NCBI RefSeq assembly: GCF_003626695.1
Contig: NZ_RBAH01000021.1
Span: 62,001-126,000 of the forward strand
Length of the DNA stretch: 64,000 bases
Source of the DNA: Paenibacillus ginsengarvi
GTDB taxonomy: Bacteria; Bacillota; Bacilli; Paenibacillales; NBRC-103111
Direction of reading: 5' to 3'
The notes beneath the pieces are model-generated. The model was not told the DNA's origin. It was given only the letters and a program-made list of their open reading frames with translations, and made no database searches. The translations under genes and the position numbers were made by a program. Below are positions 33,641-42,369 of this stretch, piece after piece (within the stretch, counting starts at the first letter, position 1; the number at the start of each line of letters is the position of its first letter).

Positions 33641-35668
33641 ATGTTGGATCATTCGCCGGATACCGCTCCGATCCTGTGGAGCCGAAGAAAGGTGCTCGCT
33701 TCTCTGGGGGCGGCCGGAGCCGCCTTCGCGGCAGCAACATGGAACAACACCACGCTAGCCAAAAGCGTTTCGCAAGCGGTGTACGAGCCGCCGGAGGTTT
33801 GCCCTCCGCCGCCTTGCAGCAAGGCTGTTCGGAAGGTCGACACGATTGCGGAGCTCGTCGCTTGGCCGGACCCGAATCCGCCGGAGGACGGTTTTGCCGC
33901 GGAAGTGCTGGGTTACTACGCCAAAGGAGACGGAGGAGGCGGACGGCTGTATTGGGATGCGGGTTCCGCAGAGCCCGACAATGGGGGAACGGTATTCCGG
34001 CTCACCGGAACGACCGGGCCGGGTCGCTGGAAACGAACGGGCTCGAGGATGCTGTACCCGGCTCAATTCGGCTGCGATGCTGCCGGCGTGACCGTGGACG
34101 ATAACCGGCTGAATGCGCTGTTCGCTTACGCGGCGTCCGTTCGCAAAGCCGTCTACGTGGCCCGGGGTGAGGTGTTTCGCTATCGCAAGCTCGTTTTTCC
34201 CAGCCACTTCACCTTGCTCGGCGAAGGCACTTTTTTGCTCGACGACAACCAGAGCGGCTCCAATTCGGAACCGAGCATTCGAGGCGGCAACGCGGCACAA
34301 AACCAGACGTCGTATCCTTCCGTCCGGGTCGGCGACATTTACATCGGCGGGATTACGTTTGACGGCAACCTGAGCCGCCAGACGGCAGGAGCGAAGCTCA
34401 CCGGGGTGCAGTTCTGGGCGGTTGACGGCCTAACGCTGCAAAATACGCGCTTTGTCGGCTGGGCGTGGATGGGCCTCCGCGTGCTGGGCTTGCTCGGGGC
34501 GGTGACGGACCCGCAAGCGGCGCCGGAGGCGCTAGACTACTGCACGCGCGTCTTTTTGCAAAACGTGCATTTCGAGTTATGCGGCTATGCCGGCGTTCAG
34601 CTGTACTGCGTCAAGCACGGAGCCGTCCAGCAGGCGACGGGGTACGATACCCCCATGCTGATTAATGGAGACGTCGAGCTGCGCGATTTCCATATTACGG
34701 ATTGCCTGTCCGTTTGCGAGCATGTTGCGAATCCCGGAACAGCGTTTACGATCGACCAGGGGTCAAGATTTTGCTCGATTACGGACTGCTCGGCCTGGGG
34801 GCATCTCTCTTGCACCTTTGTCGAGGCGGCGTTCGACATTCTCATTGCCCGCAACAAAGCCTACTCCTGCACAGGAAACGGGCATCTGTCCTACCCTTCT
34901 TCCATCTACGGAGTTACGCTGCAATCCGGCAGATTGTTTTATGTCGATAACGAAGCGCATCAATGCTACGAAGGCTTCCGCATCGGCACAAGCAGTACGG
35001 CCACGAGCCAGGTGACCTTGATCGGCAACAAATCGTTCGGCCATACGAACCCTTACTCTAGCGGGTTTCTCCTCATTCGGATCGCAGGCATCGCGTTTGA
35101 GGGCAACCTCACCTCCGGCTCCTATACGGGCGTTAATACCCAAGCCGTGACCGGCATGACGGGAGGAAACAATCGGATTCACGGAACGAACGTCGCTTAC
35201 CGCCTGCAAGCGGCCGGCGACTGGCGTCTGGACCTCGATACGCTGAGCGGCGGCAGCTCGGCGCAAGTTTATGTATACAATACCGCCCCGCTGAACGGAT
35301 CGGTCACGTTTCATCAGCCTCGCCTCGGAACGGGTAACCTGGTGTACAAGGACGAGACCGTATCGCCCGGACTGCTGCAACTGATCGACTACAGCACGGA
35401 TACCAGCGTGCCCCTGTATGCCGTATCGTTTGCCTCCGCCGTCGTGGCCGCCCAATCGGCTGTTTCGCAGACGTTTACCGTGAGCGGAGCGATATATGGC
35501 TGGCAAGTCGAAGCCTTGCCGCTTGCGGATATCGCGCCGCTGCTTGCAAGCGCTTGCGTGGTAGGCGCCGATTCGGTTCGCGTCACCGTGCTCAACCCCG
35601 GGACTTCTTCCGTGACAATGCCGGACACAGCGGTCCGGCTTCGGATCGTGCGCCATTTGGTGAAATAG
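33641..35668 (+). CDS. Tat-exported tailspike-like beta-helix protein (locus B)
   Basis: 675 residues. A twin-arginine signal is visible (WSRRKVLASLGAAGAAFAAA). A short domain follows (VLGYYAKGDGGGGRLYWDAGS) like the pre-helix region of phage tailspikes, then a long right-handed beta-helix (about 150-560; VYVARGEVFRYRKLVFPSHFTLLG; IYIGGITFDGNLS). The C-terminal 90 residues form a separate beta domain. The overall plan matches the locus A protein, but sequence similarity is confined to the domain pattern. ATG 33641 is chosen since AAAGGAGGG lies eight bases upstream. A surface polysaccharide-binding or lyase role is inferred. Confidence 0.78.
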   Translation: MLDHSPDTAPILWSRRKVLASLGAAGAAFAAATWNNTTLAKSVSQAVYEPPEVCPPPPCSKAVRKVDTIAELVAWPDPNPPEDGFAAEVLGYYAKGDGGGGRLYWDAGSAEPDNGGTVFRLTGTTGPGRWKRTGSRMLYPAQFGCDAAGVTVDDNRLNALFAYAASVRKAVYVARGEVFRYRKLVFPSHFTLLGEGTFLLDDNQSGSNSEPSIRGGNAAQNQTSYPSVRVGDIYIGGITFDGNLSRQTAGAKLTGVQFWAVDGLTLQNTRFVGWAWMGLRVLGLLGAVTDPQAAPEALDYCTRVFLQNVHFELCGYAGVQLYCVKHGAVQQATGYDTPMLINGDVELRDFHITDCLSVCEHVANPGTAFTIDQGSRFCSITDCSAWGHLSCTFVEAAFDILIARNKAYSCTGNGHLSYPSSIYGVTLQSGRLFYVDNEAHQCYEGFRIGTSSTATSQVTLIGNKSFGHTNPYSSGFLLIRIAGIAFEGNLTSGSYTGVNTQAVTGMTGGNNRIHGTNVAYRLQAAGDWRLDLDTLSGGSSAQVYVYNTAPLNGSVTFHQPRLGTGNLVYKDETVSPGLLQLIDYSTDTSVPLYAVSFASAVVAAQSAVSQTFTVSGAIYGWQVEALPLADIAPLLASACVVGADSVRVTVLNPGTSSVTMPDTAVRLRIVRHLVK

Positions 35669-35833
35669 GCGCGAAGCGGCGGATGACGAGGCGGAACAGG
35701 TACAAACGCCCCGGTACTAGACGAATATAGTACTACCATTTTGCGGCATTTCGCATACAATGGAATTGGGACCTGGTCTTAAGGGTTTGTAATCCGGGCC
35801 ATGTACCTGTTGTGCGATAAGGAGTTGACCGCC

Positions 35834-37939
35834 GTGAAGGTGATAGTTCCCCTGCTTCGTTGGATCTTGTTTCGCTTGTTCCGCACCCGCATTAGCGGCC
35901 TGGAGCGGTTCGATCCGTCTGGGCCGGCGCTGCTGCTGCCGAATCACGTCTCGCTGCTGGACGGTTTGTTTCTGATGCTCGCACTGCCGCGGGATGTCGT
36001 GTTCGTCGTGAATACGCAGATCGCTACACGATTTGCTTTTGTGCTGAAATATTGCAGGATCGTGACCGTCGATCCGCTCAATCCGTATTCGGTGCGCAGC
36101 ATGATCAAGACGGTCCAGAAAGGAAGCCCGCTCGTCATTTTTCCCGAAGGCCGTATTACGACGACCGGCAGTTTGATGAAAATGTACAGCGGCGTCGGTT
36201 ATATCGCGCTCAAAACCGGCGTTCCGATCCATCCGGTCGCGATCAACGGACTGGAGCGGTCGAAGCTGAGCTATCTGGGCGGCATGGTCAAACGGCGGCT
36301 CTTCCCGGAAGTCCAACTAATGATCGGCAGCCCGTACCGGCTCCGGTTCGATCCGGCCCGTTCCGTCAAAGCGCAGAAGGAACAGGCGGCCGCACAGATC
36401 GATCAAATGCTGCGCCGGGAGCTGTTCGAAAGCCGGATGAAGCCAGACGTCAATCTGTTCGACGAGCTGCTCGCAGCGGCGGAGCGAAACGGCGGCGGTT
36501 TCCCGGTATGCGAGGATGCCTCCGGGCAAAAGCTCAGCTACGACCGGCTTGTGCTTGGGACGTGCGTGCTCGGTCAGAGGCTGTCCGGTATGCTTCGCGG
36601 CGAGACGAACGTCGCGCTCCTGATGCCGAACGCAATCGCTCATGTTGTCGCCTTTTTTGCGCTCGTGAAGATCGGCAAAACGCCGACAATTCTCAATTTC
36701 TCCAGCGGCGCCTCCGTTATGCTGGACTGCTGCGAAACCGCCTCCATACAGACGATCGTTACCTCCCGCGAATTTGTGGAGAAGGCGAAGCTGCACAGTG
36801 TCGTGGAGCTGTTCGGGCAGCAGCGTATCAGGGTGCTTTATCTGGAAGATGTGAAAGCGTCCATCGGCGCCGGCGACAAGCTCGGCGGCTGGCTCGATTG
36901 CCGGCTCAAGCGGCCGGCGCTGCCGGGACCCGGCGAGGTTATTCTGTTCACCTCGGGCAGCGAGAGCAAGCCGAAAGGGGTCGTTCTGAGCCACCGCAAC
37001 CTGTACGCCAACATCCAGCAGGCGCGATGCTCTATCGATTTTACGGCGAAGGATAAAGTGTTCAACGCGATGCCGATGTTTCACTCGTTCGGCCTTACCG
37101 CCGGCACGCTGCTGCCGATAGTAAGCGGCATGAAGCTGTTTCTGCACCCGAGTCCGCTTCATTACAAAGCTATTCCCGAGCTTGTATATGCGAGTAATGC
37201 AACCATCCTGTTCGGAACGTCCACGTTTCTCGCCGCTTACGGGCGGGTTGCCCATCCTTATGACTTTTATTCGCTGCGGTATGTAGTCGCCGGGGCGGAG
37301 AAGCTGAAGGAGGACGTGCGCCAGCTCTGGTACGACAAATTCGGCATCCGCATTCTCGAAGGCTACGGCACGACCGAAACGGCGCCAGTGCTTGCGCTGA
37401 ATACGCCGCTGGCGTTCAAAAAAGGCACGGTCGGGCGGCTGCTGCCGGGCATCGAATGCGTGCTCGAGAAAGTGCCCGGCATCGAAGGAGGCAGCTTGTA
37501 CGTACGCGGCCCGAACGTGATGAAGGGTTATCTGCTGCATGGCGAAGGATTCGTGGCGTGTCCGGACTGGTACGATTGCGGCGACATCGTGGACATTGAT
37601 CGGGACGGCTTCGTCACTGTTCTGTCGAGGCGGAAACGATTCGCTAAAATCGCCGGAGAAATGATCTCGCTGAACGCCGTCGAGGAGCTTGTCGCGAAGT
37701 GTATACCAAATATGGAATCGGCGGCGGTCAGCATCCCCGATGCGCGCAAAGGCGAACGGATCGTGCTGTTCCATACGTCGCCGCAGTTGACGCTCGCGGA
37801 ACTGAAAGAAGGAATTCGGGCGCTCGGCGGGTCTCCGCTGCTCGTTCCTTCGCAGCTGCGTTACACGGAGAAGCTGCCCTTGCTCGGCAGCGGCAAGACG
37901 GACTATGTGACGCTGAAGTTATGGGTCGAGGCGGAATGA
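35834..37939 (+). CDS. aas: Aas-type bifunctional acyltransferase / acyl-ACP synthetase
   Basis: 701 residues from GTG 35834, nine bases after AAGGAG; an upstream in-frame ATG (35801) lacks a good site. The N-terminal PlsC domain has H38-x4-D43 (NHVSLLDG) and FPEG at 102-105 followed by RITTTGSLMK. The C-terminal AMP-binding domain has ILFTSGSESKPKG near residue 370 and EGYGTTETAP. The order and the stretch around FPEGRITTTGSLMK closely match E. coli Aas, which re-acylates lysophosphatidylethanolamine using its own acyl-ACP synthetase activity. In this Gram-positive it probably remodels membrane phospholipid. It stands alone. Confidence 0.88.
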   Translation: MKVIVPLLRWILFRLFRTRISGLERFDPSGPALLLPNHVSLLDGLFLMLALPRDVVFVVNTQIATRFAFVLKYCRIVTVDPLNPYSVRSMIKTVQKGSPLVIFPEGRITTTGSLMKMYSGVGYIALKTGVPIHPVAINGLERSKLSYLGGMVKRRLFPEVQLMIGSPYRLRFDPARSVKAQKEQAAAQIDQMLRRELFESRMKPDVNLFDELLAAAERNGGGFPVCEDASGQKLSYDRLVLGTCVLGQRLSGMLRGETNVALLMPNAIAHVVAFFALVKIGKTPTILNFSSGASVMLDCCETASIQTIVTSREFVEKAKLHSVVELFGQQRIRVLYLEDVKASIGAGDKLGGWLDCRLKRPALPGPGEVILFTSGSESKPKGVVLSHRNLYANIQQARCSIDFTAKDKVFNAMPMFHSFGLTAGTLLPIVSGMKLFLHPSPLHYKAIPELVYASNATILFGTSTFLAAYGRVAHPYDFYSLRYVVAGAEKLKEDVRQLWYDKFGIRILEGYGTTETAPVLALNTPLAFKKGTVGRLLPGIECVLEKVPGIEGGSLYVRGPNVMKGYLLHGEGFVACPDWYDCGDIVDIDRDGFVTVLSRRKRFAKIAGEMISLNAVEELVAKCIPNMESAAVSIPDARKGERIVLFHTSPQLTLAELKEGIRALGGSPLLVPSQLRYTEKLPLLGSGKTDYVTLKLWVEAE

Positions 37940-37969
37940 GGGGCAGACGAAGGATGCGACTGTACAAAT

Positions 37970-38010
37970 AAAAAGCAACGCCGCGCGGTTTGCGGGCGTT
38001 GCTTCTTTTG
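37970..38010. terminator. Bidirectional terminator
   Basis: AAGCAACGCC (37973-37982) pairs with GGCGTTGCTT (37995-38004), A-run before and T-run after. Confidence 0.75.
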
Positions 38011-38013
38011 ATT

Positions 38014-39018
38014 CTAGGCCCCTGGCCTTTTGCGCCTGAACAAAAGATACAGGAAAAAAGGCGCTCCCACGCCGGCGGTGAACACGCCTGCAGGAATATC
38101 GAGCGGCTGGAACAGCGTTCTTCCCGCCAGATCGGCAAGCAGCAGCACGATCGCGCCGATAAGCGCCGCCGTCGGAATAACGATGCCGTAGCGATTGCCG
38201 ACGAGCCTTCTCGCCATATGCGGCGCTAGCAGGCCGATGAAGGAAATCGTGCCGGCGATGCCCACCGCTACCCCGGCGAGGGCGACGCTGAGCAGCATCG
38301 CGGCCAGCCGGCTCAGTTGAAGCCTGCTGCCGAGGCCGACCGCCGTTTCTTCGCCAAGCGCCTGAATATCCAGCTCCTTCGCATACAGCAGCGATAGAGG
38401 GATCAGAGCGACGATCCACGGCCAGATGGCCTTGATATAGCTCCAGTTCGTTCCGTATAAGCTGCCCGTCATCCAGTTCAGCACCTGGGCCGCAAGATAG
38501 GCCGGCCCGCTGAGCAGCAAAAACATCGTTAAAGCGCTCATCGCCGTCGAGATGCCGATACCGATCAGCACGAGTCTGGACGGAGTGACTCCCTTCCTCC
38601 AGGCGAACAAATAGTTGACCGCAGCCGCCGCGAAGGCGCCGGCTATCGCGATGACCGGCACGAAGTGAATGCTGTAGCCGGTAAAAACGGTCATAAAGGC
38701 GACAACCGCCACCGAAGCGCCGCCCGTAACGCCGAGCAGATCCGGCGAGGCGAGCGGATTGCGGATGACCCCCTGCAGCAGGCTGCCGGACACAGCCAAT
38801 GCCGCGCCGATCAGCAGCGCCGCCACGATACGCGGCAAACGAAACTGTCTAATAATCAGATCGTTTCCTTCCCCGTTCATGCCGAAAAGAGACAGTAACA
38901 CGTCCCGAATCGGAACGGATACGCTGCCGATCGACAGGCACAAGACGGCCAGGACGAGCGCCGCTGCTGCAAGCGTACTTATGATCGCTGCATGTTTCCA
39001 TGCCGGACGTCTGCTCAT
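38014..39018 (-). CDS. Iron-siderophore ABC permease, FecCD family (second subunit)
   Basis: 334 residues with about nine or ten membrane spans and FecCD marks (GAALAVSGSLLQGVIRNPLASPDLLGVTGGA; GTISFIGLLAPHMARRLVG). It forms the membrane channel with the upstream permease, importing ferric siderophore handed over by the lipoprotein encoded at 40099. It overlaps the upstream permease gene by four bases (ATGA). No ATPase gene follows, so a shared FhuC-type ATPase encoded elsewhere is likely. Confidence 0.92.
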   Translation of the reverse strand: MSRRPAWKHAAIISTLAAAALVLAVLCLSIGSVSVPIRDVLLSLFGMNGEGNDLIIRQFRLPRIVAALLIGAALAVSGSLLQGVIRNPLASPDLLGVTGGASVAVVAFMTVFTGYSIHFVPVIAIAGAFAAAAVNYLFAWRKGVTPSRLVLIGIGISTAMSALTMFLLLSGPAYLAAQVLNWMTGSLYGTNWSYIKAIWPWIVALIPLSLLYAKELDIQALGEETAVGLGSRLQLSRLAAMLLSVALAGVAVGIAGTISFIGLLAPHMARRLVGNRYGIVIPTAALIGAIVLLLADLAGRTLFQPLDIPAGVFTAGVGAPFFLYLLFRRKRPGA

Positions 39019-40010
39019 GGGTTCCTCCTTCTCGCTACAAAGATTAGGAACGGAACACCGATGATTGCCGTTGCGACGCCGACCGGAACTTCCTTCGGCA
39101 TAAGGACGAAACGCGAGGCGAGATCGGCCACTACCAGCAAAATCGCACCGGTTAAGGCGCTATAAGGAAGCAGCCAGCGGTGATCGCTGCCTACTGCGTA
39201 CCGGCACAGATGCGGTACGATCAGTCCGACGAAGGCGATCGGTCCCGCCGCCGCTACGGAGCCGCCGGCCAGAAGGACGACCGCAAGCGCGGCGACAGCC
39301 CGGATCAGCGTTAGCCGCTGGCCGAGCGACTTCGCGCTGTCGTCTCCGAGCGCCATTACGTTAAGCGAGCTCGCGATCAGCATCGCGAGAAGCCAGCCGG
39401 CGCACAAATACGGCAGGACGGACAGCAGATGGCTAAGCTGTCTGCCCGATACGGAGCCGATCATCCAGAACAGCGCCGTTTCCAGCGACTGCTTGTGAAT
39501 AAGCATGATCCCCGAGGTGACGGAGGAGGCGAAAGCGGCGACAGCCGCTCCGGCCAGCGTCAGCTTGACCGGCTCGAAGCCGCCGCCCCCCTGCATGCTC
39601 AGCGCATAAACGAACAGGGACGTTATCGCCGCTCCGCCGAAAGCGACCCAGATCATGCCGCTCATAGGCAGCGCCGTACCGGTAAAGGCAAGTCCGACAA
39701 CAATAAACAAAACAGCGCCGGAATTGATTCCGAGCAGAGACGGCGAAGCCATCGGGTTTCTCGTGAGCACTTGCATAATCGCTCCGGCTACGGCCAGGCT
39801 CGCTCCGACGGCGGCGGCGATCAGTACCCGGGGAACGCGTGTAGTCGTCAGGATCAGATGCTCGTTCGAGCCGTTAAACTGCGTATACGCGAGCCATAGG
39901 TCGCGGAGGCCGAATTGCTTCAGCCCGAACAGGACGCCGGCCAGCATCCCGAGCAGGAGGATCGCACACCCGGCGGCAAGTCCGATCACCTTCCGCCTTC
40001 GGCTTTGCAT
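39015..40010 (-). CDS. Iron-siderophore ABC permease, FecCD family (first subunit)
   Basis: 331 residues, the partner of the downstream permease, with the same family marks (GASLAVAGAIMQVLTRNPMASPSLLGINSGA; GPIAFVGLIVPHLCRYAVG). It is preceded by the lipoprotein gene and coupled to the next permease by an ATGA overlap. ATG 40010 is adjacent to a GTG at 40013; either could start the protein. The Fur box at 41147 probably governs the whole unit. Confidence 0.92.
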   Translation of the reverse strand: MQSRRRKVIGLAAGCAILLLGMLAGVLFGLKQFGLRDLWLAYTQFNGSNEHLILTTTRVPRVLIAAAVGASLAVAGAIMQVLTRNPMASPSLLGINSGAVLFIVVGLAFTGTALPMSGMIWVAFGGAAITSLFVYALSMQGGGGFEPVKLTLAGAAVAAFASSVTSGIMLIHKQSLETALFWMIGSVSGRQLSHLLSVLPYLCAGWLLAMLIASSLNVMALGDDSAKSLGQRLTLIRAVAALAVVLLAGGSVAAAGPIAFVGLIVPHLCRYAVGSDHRWLLPYSALTGAILLVVADLASRFVLMPKEVPVGVATAIIGVPFLIFVARRRNP

Positions 40011-40098
40011 CACTACCCCATTGTCCCCACCTCTTTCATGTCCTGAACAGGAAAAAAAACCGGCGTCACCATCGAGCCGACGCCGGCTAGCGTTTAGG

Positions 40099-41121
40099 TT
40101 ACTTCACTCCGAAATAAGCGGCAAGCTCATCCAGCAGCAGATTCGCTGCTTTGTAGCCGCCTGCCGAGTTCCAGATCCCTTCGTCCACCTGGATCACCTT
40201 GTTCGTTTTGGCGACGTTCAAGTTTTTGAACATTGGATCGTTCTTCCATTCCTCTACAACCTTCGCCGCATCGTTCTTCCCAGCCACTTCCGATACGAAA
40301 TAAAACATGACGTCTCCATCCATGCTCGGGATCGTTTCCTTCGTCATTACCTCGATGAAATTATCTTTATCCTGAGCGGCCGGGCGAGCGATTCCGAGCT
40401 GGCTCAGCAGTACGCCGGAGAACGTCTGCTTCTGGTAAATGCGCACCTGCGACGCGGAGAACCGGACGATCGACACTTTCGTTGCCGCCTTGCTGCCCAG
40501 CTTCGCCTTCACATCGGCCACACGTTTGTTGAAGGCCGCCATCGCCTTATCGCCTTCGTCCTTCTTGTTGATGGCTTCCATGTACAGCTTGAAATTGATC
40601 TGCCAGTCGCCGCCCAGATCGGCCGCGAATACCGTCGGCGCGATCTGCTTCAGCTGCTCGTATATTTTCTCCTGCCGGACTTTGTTCCCGATAATGAGAT
40701 CCGGCTTCAAGCTTGCGATCATTTCGATATTCGGCTGCAGCTCATCGCCGACGACCGTAACGTCTTTCATCTCGTCCTTGATATGGTCGTACCACGGCGT
40801 CCCGATCCACGATTGGACGGCGCCGACCGGCTTCACGCCGACCGCAAGCAGCGCCTCCGTTCCTTCGTTGGTTAGAATGACGACTCTCTTAGGCGTGCCG
40901 TTCACCGTCGTTTCGCCCATCGCGTGTTTGATGACACGAGGCGTTTCTTTATCGGTGGAAGGCTTGGTCGCCGGTGCCGTAGCCTCCGTATTTTGTTGTT
41001 GTCCTGCCGTCCCCCCGGCCCCCGTATTCGGATTTGCCGTACCTCCCGAGCATGCGCTAAGCAGCAAAGCGAAGCAAACGAGCAGCGTAGCGGCCATAGA
41101 TGTTCCGGTCCTTCTGCGCAT
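40099..41121 (-). CDS. Iron-siderophore binding lipoprotein (internal start)
   Basis: 340 residues from ATG 41121 inside the long AraC/lipoprotein frame. A purine-rich site (GAGGGAGAGGGA) lies before it, and the N-terminus is a textbook lipoprotein signal (MAATLLVCFALLLSAC). The mature part is a FhuD/FeuA-type protein (KRVVILTNEGTEALLAVGVKPVG; LKPDLIIGNKVRQEKI). It would capture ferric siderophore for the two downstream FecCD permeases. The perfect Fur box at 41147-41161 lies 25 bases upstream, so I infer it is transcribed and translated on its own. Confidence 0.75.
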   Translation of the reverse strand: MRRRTGTSMAATLLVCFALLLSACSGGTANPNTGAGGTAGQQQNTEATAPATKPSTDKETPRVIKHAMGETTVNGTPKRVVILTNEGTEALLAVGVKPVGAVQSWIGTPWYDHIKDEMKDVTVVGDELQPNIEMIASLKPDLIIGNKVRQEKIYEQLKQIAPTVFAADLGGDWQINFKLYMEAINKKDEGDKAMAAFNKRVADVKAKLGSKAATKVSIVRFSASQVRIYQKQTFSGVLLSQLGIARPAAQDKDNFIEVMTKETIPSMDGDVMFYFVSEVAGKNDAAKVVEEWKNDPMFKNLNVAKTNKVIQVDEGIWNSAGGYKAANLLLDELAAYFGVK

Positions 41122-42120
41122 CGGTAAATGTCCCTCTCCCTCATACTGATAATGATTATCAATTCCATTAACACTATAACGTCGAAGCCTTCGCGCAGCA
41201 ATGGGAGATGTCGACAGGAAGGATGGATTATTTGGACGCGGCTCCCGCTTTTGCGTTTTTTCCTTGAACGCAGTCGGAGAAACGCCCTCGTTTTTTTTGA
41301 ACAGGCGGCTGAAATAGTAGCTGTCCGGGTAACCGACGCTTTCCGCAATTTCCTTGAGCGTGCAGTCGGTCCGAAGCAGCAGGTCCTTCGCTTTAGCCAT
41401 TCGAAGCCTGATTAAATAATCGATCGGGCTCGTCTGGTGCCGGCTTTTGAACCATCTTAAAAATTGCCGCGGATTGCAGTCCAGCATCTCCACGAGCGAT
41501 TCGAGCGTAATCGGACGCGCGTAATGCTGGTTCATGAACAGCACCGCTTGGGCGACCGGGTCCGGCTTGACCGGCTCGATCCCTTGTCGGTCGAGCTGCC
41601 GCATAATCTCGTAAACGAACTGATAAAATAGCGACTTCGTGTGAAACTTGCCGAGCAGACCGGCTGCGCTCCATTCCTTCGCCATCCGCTGGGCGATATC
41701 TAGCAGCAAAATCGGGTAATGCGGCTCGAATCCGTACTGCATGCGAAACGGATCGCCCGTCTCCGCTTGCCGCATAAATTCCTGCCGGCTCGGAAAGGAG
41801 GCCGACGCCTTGTACATGATCATGTAATATTCGAACGATGGCTGGGCCGCAATATCGAGGCAAGCGCCCTTCCCCCCGTGTAGGACATGAAATCGCTGCG
41901 CCTCATGCGGTACCCCGTCAATCCGCACTTGCGCATTTCCGCGGGTCGCATACAGAAACACGTTGGCCGGCAGCCGGTAGCCGAGCAGCTCCTCCCCGCG
42001 CTCCATGCTTCTATGCCTTATATCCATCACTTTGACAGATGCCTGATTCCACAGCAACAGATGGTCGTCCAGTTTCATTCGTTTCGCCCAGCCCTTTCCA
42101 ATTCCAAACTGCATGTCCAT
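40099..42120 (-). CDS. Continuous AraC regulator / siderophore-binding lipoprotein frame
   Basis: One 673-codon frame. The first part (to about codon 290) is an AraC regulator: cupin-like front, then double helix-turn-helix ending CTLKEIAESVGYPDSYYFSRLFKKNEGVSPTAF. The second part, from codon 334, is a complete lipoprotein precursor. The bridge between them translates what looks like intergenic DNA, including a perfect Fur box and a ribosome binding site, so the AraC stop codon has probably been lost. Btr of B. subtilis is a natural AraC-binding-protein fusion, but has no internal signal peptide. ATG 42078 may be the real AraC start. A read-through product would put a signal peptide in mid-chain. 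Confidence 0.7.
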   Translation of the reverse strand: MDMQFGIGKGWAKRMKLDDHLLLWNQASVKVMDIRHRSMERGEELLGYRLPANVFLYATRGNAQVRIDGVPHEAQRFHVLHGGKGACLDIAAQPSFEYYMIMYKASASFPSRQEFMRQAETGDPFRMQYGFEPHYPILLLDIAQRMAKEWSAAGLLGKFHTKSLFYQFVYEIMRQLDRQGIEPVKPDPVAQAVLFMNQHYARPITLESLVEMLDCNPRQFLRWFKSRHQTSPIDYLIRLRMAKAKDLLLRTDCTLKEIAESVGYPDSYYFSRLFKKNEGVSPTAFKEKTQKREPRPNNPSFLSTSPIAARRLRRYSVNGIDNHYQYEGEGHLPMRRRTGTSMAATLLVCFALLLSACSGGTANPNTGAGGTAGQQQNTEATAPATKPSTDKETPRVIKHAMGETTVNGTPKRVVILTNEGTEALLAVGVKPVGAVQSWIGTPWYDHIKDEMKDVTVVGDELQPNIEMIASLKPDLIIGNKVRQEKIYEQLKQIAPTVFAADLGGDWQINFKLYMEAINKKDEGDKAMAAFNKRVADVKAKLGSKAATKVSIVRFSASQVRIYQKQTFSGVLLSQLGIARPAAQDKDNFIEVMTKETIPSMDGDVMFYFVSEVAGKNDAAKVVEEWKNDPMFKNLNVAKTNKVIQVDEGIWNSAGGYKAANLLLDELAAYFGVK
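41147..41161 (-). promoter_or_regulatory. Perfect Fur box within the AraC/lipoprotein frame
   Basis: TGATAATGATTATCA, an exact 7-1-7 palindrome, upstream of the lipoprotein start. Confidence 0.85.
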
Positions 42121-42144
42121 AACGTTCGTCGCTATTCATTATAT

Positions 42145-42159
42145 TGATAATCATTCTCA
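42145..42159 (-). promoter_or_regulatory. Fur box upstream of the AraC regulator
   Basis: TGATAATCATTCTCA, 13 of 15 matches to the Fur consensus, 25 bases before ATG 42120. Confidence 0.75.
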
Positions 42160-42183
42160 ATTACAACGGCTATTCCGCATAAG

Positions 42184-42213
42184 CACAAAAAAATCTGCGC
42201 ATAGCGCAGATTT
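42184..42213 (-). terminator. Terminator of the PadR/ABC operon
   Basis: On -, AAATCTGCGC (42213-42204) pairs with GCGCAGATTT (42200-42191), followed by a T-run. It lies about 160 bases beyond the permease stop. Confidence 0.75.
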
Positions 42214-42369
42214 GGAGTCGGAAGCCCGAAACAAGAATAAGGCGAAGTTCCAGAAGGTGTGAACGTTTTACAAGAATGCTGTTAAAAAGATTCGGTCTTG
42301 CCTATACTAGGTTTGCCGGTTTCGCGCAGCCGCAGATCGGAAAGAACAATTACAAGCGTGAGGTTCATT

